A program made the position numbers and the translations under genes. Of a DNA stretch of 27,550 bases, positions 23,488 to 27,550 are shown piece by piece. The DNA lies in assembly GCA_964628385.1 (NCBI GenBank), contig CAZVOD010000062.1:1-27550 (forward strand), read 5' to 3'. Numbering within the stretch: position 1 is the stretch's first letter; each line of letters starts with the position of its first letter. The stretch is from JANQPA01 sp964628385. Its GTDB lineage: Bacteria > Bacteroidota > Bacteroidia > Chitinophagales > Saprospiraceae. Below the pieces are notes generated by a model. That model saw only the letters and a program-made list of their open reading frames with translations. It was not told where the DNA came from and made no database searches.

Positions 23488-24555
23488 ATGAAGATCAGCA
23501 ATTTAAAAATCTGGACGGAGGATATGGAGCTAAAACGTCCATATTCCATCGCGTACAAAACTGTCTCTAAAGTAGAAAGTGTATTTGTCCTTATAGAAAC
23601 CAGTAATGGATATTTTGGCATAGGAGCGGCTAATCCCAGCAAAGCCGTGGTGGGGCATGATGTTTCGGATACCTACAAAATACTGGAAGTACTTAGGGAT
23701 CAATTGGTGGGACGCTCCATCCCTTCTTTGCCAGCAGCGATTAAGCTGGTCCAGGAATTGACTTCCGGGCTAACGGGTCCCTTAACGGCCCTGGATATCG
23801 CTTTGCACGATCTTTTCTCGAAAGCCGCTGGAGTACCACTAGCTGATTTCTACGGTAGGTATTTTGATAAAATGCCCACTTCTATAACTATAGGTATAAA
23901 AAATGTAAAGGAAACGCTGGAAGAAGCCCGGGAATACCTGGATATGGGTTTTCGATACCTCAAAGTAAAATTGGGGAATAACCTAGAGGAAGACATCGAA
24001 AGATTAGCTAAGCTCAGAGAGGAACATGGCACTTCTATCCACATCCGGGTAGATGCTAACCAGGGCTATTCTATGGACGCCTTAAAAACATTCTTTCACG
24101 CTACCCAATCCTTTGACCTGGAGCTCATTGAACAGCCCGTTCCGGAAGCTGATACCTTATTGGCAGCTGCTCTGCCCAATGAGATAAAAAAAAGCCTTGC
24201 GGCCGATGAATACCTGAAAACATCCGCTGATGCGCTGGCACTCGTAAATGATAAAGGAGCCTGTGGCATTTTCAATATTAAGCTCATGAAGAGTGGCGGC
24301 ATCAATGAAGCCAGGCATATTGCTCATATTGCCCAGCTCCGGCATATAGATCTGATGTGGGGCTGTAATGATGAATCTATCGTATCTATTTCCGCAGCTT
24401 TACATGCAGCCTTATCAGCTCCCACTACGAAATATCTCGATCTGGACGGCAGCCTAGATTTAGCGCGTGATGTTGTATCAGGCGGTTTTCATCTTGAAAA
24501 TGGCGTGTTACATTTACTGGACGAGCCAGGACTAGGCGTAGAATTAATACACTAA
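23488..24555 (+). CDS. Enolase-superfamily dipeptide epimerase (L-Ala-D/L-Glu epimerase type; DgcA-like alternative)
   Basis: This is a muconate-lactonizing-type enolase that racemises a carbon next to a carboxylate through Mg-stabilised enolate. From ATG 23488 it has 355 residues. The capping domain (about 1-120) precedes a TIM barrel. Catalytic Lys161 lies in LKVKLG, metal ligands are Asp189 (VDAN), Glu215 (IEQP) and Asp240 (AADEY), and the opposite base is Lys265 (NIKLMKSGG). The D-x-D pair Asp318/Asp320 (YLDLDGS) matches the motif that binds the free amino group of dipeptides in Bacillus L-Ala-D/L-Glu epimerase. The residue at the glutamate-binding Arg24 position appears to be Lys24. An in-frame TTG at 23443 would add 15 residues. 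It follows the DUF1611 gene by 113 bases, suggesting D-glutamate or cell-wall peptide metabolism. Confidence 0.9.
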   Translation: MKISNLKIWTEDMELKRPYSIAYKTVSKVESVFVLIETSNGYFGIGAANPSKAVVGHDVSDTYKILEVLRDQLVGRSIPSLPAAIKLVQELTSGLTGPLTALDIALHDLFSKAAGVPLADFYGRYFDKMPTSITIGIKNVKETLEEAREYLDMGFRYLKVKLGNNLEEDIERLAKLREEHGTSIHIRVDANQGYSMDALKTFFHATQSFDLELIEQPVPEADTLLAAALPNEIKKSLAADEYLKTSADALALVNDKGACGIFNIKLMKSGGINEARHIAHIAQLRHIDLMWGCNDESIVSISAALHAALSAPTTKYLDLDGSLDLARDVVSGGFHLENGVLHLLDEPGLGVELIH

Positions 24556-24608
24556 GTACTAAAAAGAGCAAAATACAGTTGGTAAATTAGCGACAAAAGG
24601 AAAAGGGC

Positions 24609-25730
24609 ATGAGATTTTTTATACTTCTTTTTTTGTTGGGTTTCAGCAAAGCTGGCATCAGTCAAATAACTATTGACGAGCGCAGCTTTCCGACAGTAGG
24701 CGATACTATGATGCTGGCGGTTGATCACTTACCCAATCAGATCAATTTAATTGATGACCAAGAACAGGAAAGGTGGGATTTTAGCATGCTAAAAGCTCCT
24801 TTTGCACAAAGACTGCCCATACAGCCCGCTGATTTTTACGGAATCCACAACTACTTTCCTCAAGCTAATGCTGCCGTAGAACTAGGCAATGAACAAATAG
24901 GCTTTTATAGAATCTCGGATACAGAAATAGCTTTGATTGGCGTCTCTGGAAATGACCCCTTGCAATTAGGGTATTCCAGGCCGGTATATTTTGAGCCGCC
25001 CTTGATAGAAAGGAAGGCTCCACTCAACTACAATGACGGGTTTCAATCTGAATCCTATGTTGACTACCGCTTTGCACTGGAAGACATTCCCATGAATATC
25101 TTTTCTGCTCTACCCTTCACACCTGACTCCATCAACATACAAATTACTTTTGACCGGCAGGATTATGTAGACGGTTGGGGAACAGCCATCGTGCCGGGAG
25201 GTATTTATGATGTACTTCGAGAGCGAAGGCAAGAAAACCGTTCGGTAAGAGTATTGGCTAAAGTGGGGAACCGAGGGTGGAAAGATGTCAGTGACTTACT
25301 GCCCAATGTAGCCCCATTTAAATCACAAAACCACAAACAATACAATTTTTACAGCAATGAATCATTCGAACCTGTTGCCAGTATCTTAATGGACGAGCGA
25401 GGTCAAATGCCTAAAAATATAACATTCAAAGCCCCACGCAACCTGGGTGGCCAACCCATCAATGACCCCAAGCCGGGAGTATACGCCTATCCTAACCCCG
25501 CTATCGTCAATGTTCGCTTTGAGTTTTCCAACCTAAAACCCGGCAATTATAAGCTTTCGATCATTAATATTCTCGGGCTTGAAGAGTGGAGCGAAATTTA
25601 TTACATCAATGACCGAAGAACGATCAAAGTGAATATCACTGACCTAAGAAAAGGTAGCTACCTATATACACTGGTAGATGAAAAAGGGAAATCTGTCACT
25701 ACTAAAAGACTGATAGTTATTAAGCCGTAG
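24609..25730 (+). CDS. Secreted protein of unknown function with T9SS C-terminal sorting domain
   Basis: This is a 373-residue exported protein. The signal peptide is clear (MRFFILLFLLGFSKAGISQ). The central part (about 20-290) is rich in beta strands and aromatic residues, with DFSMLKAPFAQRLPI, YYNDGF-like and SYVDYRF segments, and I cannot assign it to a named domain. The C-terminal domain (about 292-373), beginning YAYPNPAIVNVRFEF and ending KSVTTKRLIVIKP, is a typical type A sorting signal for type IX secretion with cell-surface attachment or release. It starts 53 bases after the epimerase gene on the same strand and may be co-transcribed. Its stop is separated from that of the convergent pseudouridine synthase by one base. 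The function is unknown. Confidence 0.85.
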   Translation: MRFFILLFLLGFSKAGISQITIDERSFPTVGDTMMLAVDHLPNQINLIDDQEQERWDFSMLKAPFAQRLPIQPADFYGIHNYFPQANAAVELGNEQIGFYRISDTEIALIGVSGNDPLQLGYSRPVYFEPPLIERKAPLNYNDGFQSESYVDYRFALEDIPMNIFSALPFTPDSINIQITFDRQDYVDGWGTAIVPGGIYDVLRERRQENRSVRVLAKVGNRGWKDVSDLLPNVAPFKSQNHKQYNFYSNESFEPVASILMDERGQMPKNITFKAPRNLGGQPINDPKPGVYAYPNPAIVNVRFEFSNLKPGNYKLSIINILGLEEWSEIYYINDRRTIKVNITDLRKGSYLYTLVDEKGKSVTTKRLIVIKP

Positions 25731-25731
25731 G

Positions 25732-27390
25732 CTAAAAATCAGCTTTCAATTCAAAAGAAAATAGCTCCTTATTGGCGGGATGCAGAAACTGTATCCATTC
25801 TGCATGCAAAAGCAGACGCTCCCCTTTAATCCCGTAAATATCATCTCCTTTTATAGCACAATCTAAGCCAGATTGATGAGCGGCGTGTACCCTCAGCTGA
25901 TGTGTCCTGCCGGTTACGGGATAAAAATATACTCTCGTAGAATCCTTGTTTCTGCTTACCACCTCCCAATGTGTTCTGGCAGATTTTCCATGCTCAAAAC
26001 ATACTATTTGTCTTGGACGGTCAGCCAGGTCAACTCTCAAAGGTAAGTCAATCGTTCCACTATCTTTTTCGATTGTGCCGTCCAGTACAGCGACATATCT
26101 TTTTTTTATTTTTCTTTTGATAAACTGATACTGGAGTCTTCGGTGGGCTTCTTTATGCTTAGCGACAACCATCAACCCAGACGTAGACATATCCAGCCGA
26201 TGTACCATTAAAGGACCCTCCAAATCAGGGTATTTCATTTGTAATCTTGCCTGTACGGAATCGCGTACATTTTTTCCGGGTACGGAAAGGAACTCGGCCG
26301 GCTTATTTACTAAAATGATTTGATCATCTTCAAAGAGTATCTCTATTTCTTTGTTTATAGCAGTATTTTTCAACATGGGATTAGGGTCAGTTGAAATACC
26401 TTTCAACATATGGCCCAAGATAGGCTCGCACTTTCCACGGCAGGCCGGATAAAAACGTTTATGCCTTCTAACTTCTGATTTGGGGGACGCGCCCCACCAA
26501 AATTCGGCCATAGCAATAGGCGTCAGGTCATACTGAAAAGAATACTGCAGTAATTTGGGTGCGGCACATTCTCCTGCTCCGGCGGGTGGCTGAAAAGGAT
26601 GAAAAATATCCATCAAGTTTTGTGCTTCTCCATTGATGTTGAGGAAGGAATAATTTTCAAATAACCTTTCTTGTAATGCAGCAGACTTATTTTTTCTCTC
26701 TTCTTTAAGGGCGTTTATTTCTATTTTCAGCTGATCAAGATTCGTTTGGGCAGCCTCTAATTTATTGTCCCAATAAGCAATGAGCTCTTTTAACGCTCGC
26801 CGTTGTCTCTTGCTAACTGCCTGCAATTGTTCATCCAGCTGAGTAAACTGCCGTTCGTCGAGTGCCTCTACGGCTTGTTGCCTTTGAAGTTTGCGGGCTT
26901 TCTTGGCAGCCTTATTTTCTGCCTTCCGCCTTTCTATAAACCCGGCTGCCAATTTTTTTTGCTTTTCTAAAAGAAGAGTAGCTTCCTTTAATTCTTCTGA
27001 TGCCTCCAGCCGCTCTATTTTTTTGTTGATCGCATTCAATTCCTTCATTCCTTCCATAAAGAAGCTACCATCCGAAAGCATGTCAAATACAGGCGGTACA
27101 AACCCTTCGTAATGGTTGCTATTGGCCAGCTTACCGGAAAAAGCTGCCAGATACCCCAACCTGCCACTCTGATCTTTTACTACTAATACACCAAACATTT
27201 TTCCAGCTTCCTCCCACAACTTTTTAGCCTCTTCATTTAACTGCTCCATCAGCTGCGACTGTACTTCTGCTGCTGCAACTAAACACAATGGATGGGGATC
27301 ATAATAAAAAGGAAAAGTAAACCTTTCCGGCAATGACAAGCTACTCACATCTCTTTTAAAGGCCCTAAAACAATCTACCTGAATCAACAT
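25732..27390 (-). CDS. RluA-family RNA pseudouridine synthase with N-terminal coiled-coil extension
   Basis: The C-terminal part (about 348-552) is an RluA-type pseudouridine synthase that isomerises uridine in rRNA or tRNA. It shows EILFEDDQIILVNKP, the catalytic motif HRLDMSTSGL with Asp400, KRYVAVLDG, and GRTHQLRVHAAH with the family Arg and His. The N-terminal 340 residues are not S4-like. They contain a conserved-looking segment (about 65-120), a long charged coiled coil (about 120-240) and a segment with GAGECAAPKLLQYSF, AEFWWG and ACRGKCEPILGHML (about 270-330), where Cys275, Cys317, Cys321 and His327 could bind a metal. Similar long RluA proteins exist in gammaproteobacteria and Bacteroidota. 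The RNA target is unknown. A TAGTTTTG -7 element lies just upstream. Confidence 0.9.
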   Translation of the reverse strand: MLIQVDCFRAFKRDVSSLSLPERFTFPFYYDPHPLCLVAAAEVQSQLMEQLNEEAKKLWEEAGKMFGVLVVKDQSGRLGYLAAFSGKLANSNHYEGFVPPVFDMLSDGSFFMEGMKELNAINKKIERLEASEELKEATLLLEKQKKLAAGFIERRKAENKAAKKARKLQRQQAVEALDERQFTQLDEQLQAVSKRQRRALKELIAYWDNKLEAAQTNLDQLKIEINALKEERKNKSAALQERLFENYSFLNINGEAQNLMDIFHPFQPPAGAGECAAPKLLQYSFQYDLTPIAMAEFWWGASPKSEVRRHKRFYPACRGKCEPILGHMLKGISTDPNPMLKNTAINKEIEILFEDDQIILVNKPAEFLSVPGKNVRDSVQARLQMKYPDLEGPLMVHRLDMSTSGLMVVAKHKEAHRRLQYQFIKRKIKKRYVAVLDGTIEKDSGTIDLPLRVDLADRPRQIVCFEHGKSARTHWEVVSRNKDSTRVYFYPVTGRTHQLRVHAAHQSGLDCAIKGDDIYGIKGERLLLHAEWIQFLHPANKELFSFELKADF

Positions 27391-27411
27391 CCTAAAAGTA
27401 TTTTATCGCCG

Positions 27412-27419
27412 CAAAACTA
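27412..27419 (-). promoter_or_regulatory. -7 element TAGTTTTG upstream of the pseudouridine synthase gene
   Basis: Exact TAnnTTTG match on the minus strand, 21 bases before the start codon, implying a very short leader. No TTG lies at the usual -33 spacing. Confidence 0.35.
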
Positions 27420-27467
27420 ATACCTTATCAATCATTTTAAAGGCCATTAAGTCTTTTTCTCTGACTA

Positions 27468-27517
27468 TTTCATCCTAAAGGATGAAAAAAAGTACTTAGA
27501 GATGCTATGTTAGCATC
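27468..27517 (+). other. Two adjacent hairpins near the right edge
   Basis: TTTCATCC-TAAA-GGATGAAA (27468-27487) and GATGCTA-TGT-TAGCATC (27501-27517) are both perfect inverted repeats. Neither has a T run on the plus strand. They precede a boxA-like sequence and may be part of the leader of a gene that begins beyond the window. Confidence 0.4.
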
Positions 27518-27523
27518 CAAATA

Positions 27524-27536
27524 GTTCTTTGAAAAA
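27524..27536 (+). promoter_or_regulatory. boxA-like antitermination element at the window edge
   Basis: GTTCTTTGAAAAA resembles the boxA core (GYTCTTTRA) found in leaders of bacterial rRNA operons. The nearby hairpins and absence of ORFs fit a pre-rRNA leader, but the 16S gene itself would lie outside the window, and no clear plus-strand promoter is visible. Confidence 0.3.
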
Positions 27537-27550
27537 ATTGTAGATTAGCA

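Noticed and set aside
1..27550. CRISPR arrays, insertion sequences, phage genes
   Set aside because: No regularly spaced repeats, transposase or integrase motifs, or terminal inverted repeats with target duplications were seen on reading both strands.

Overview
The window looks like a chromosomal segment from a member of the Bacteroidota, probably of the Saprospiria/Cytophaga-like side of the phylum. The evidence is: two proteins with C-terminal type IX secretion (T9SS) sorting domains, a membrane-anchored TPR regulator with a LuxR-like C-terminal helix-turn-helix, the fabH-efp-accB-accC operon, TAnnTTTG-type -7 promoter elements, and weak Shine-Dalgarno signals. GC content is moderate and codon use looks uniform. 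I see no transposase, integrase, phage gene, CRISPR array, tRNA or rRNA inside the window, so this is mainly core genome rather than a mobile island.

Layout from left to right. Positions 1-103 hold the last codons of an unidentified gene. A TPR/HTH regulator (154-2040) is followed by a 1617-residue secreted multidomain protein with thrombospondin type 3 calcium-binding repeats and a T9SS tail (2168-7021). Next come three plus-strand stress or envelope genes: an OprD-like porin, a 1-Cys peroxiredoxin and a fatty acid hydroxylase-family membrane protein. A two-domain fasciclin lipoprotein follows (10824-11828). From 11926 to 19258 everything is on the minus strand: a sodium/solute symporter, then fabH-efp-accB-accC (start and commitment of fatty acid synthesis, plus elongation factor P), then an MsbA-like ABC exporter. 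Two divergent or convergent genes follow, an FKBP-type prolyl isomerase lipoprotein and lspA (lipoprotein signal peptidase), whose 3' ends overlap.

The most interesting block is 20823-24555: a DUF819 membrane protein, a DUF1611 P-loop protein and an enolase-superfamily dipeptide epimerase, all on one strand. DUF1611 plus an epimerase of this type is the DgcN/DgcA pairing reported for D-glutamate breakdown through N-acetyl-D-glutamate in marine Proteobacteria and haloarchaea. Here the epimerase keeps the D-x-D motif that binds the free amino group of a dipeptide, so the substrate (N-acetyl-D-Glu or L-Ala-D-Glu from peptidoglycan) is an open question. DUF819 is the obvious candidate transporter. 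A second, smaller T9SS-tail protein follows, facing an RluA-family pseudouridine synthase that has an unusual N-terminal extension.

Non-coding signals include several good terminators, two CRP/FNR-like palindromes (before the porin and the peroxiredoxin), an 11-bp-period TTGTCCCCC direct repeat before the giant secreted protein, an orphan terminator-like hairpin pair at 19399-19497 that may mark a small RNA, and a boxA-like element at the right edge that may be the leader of an rRNA operon lying just outside the window.
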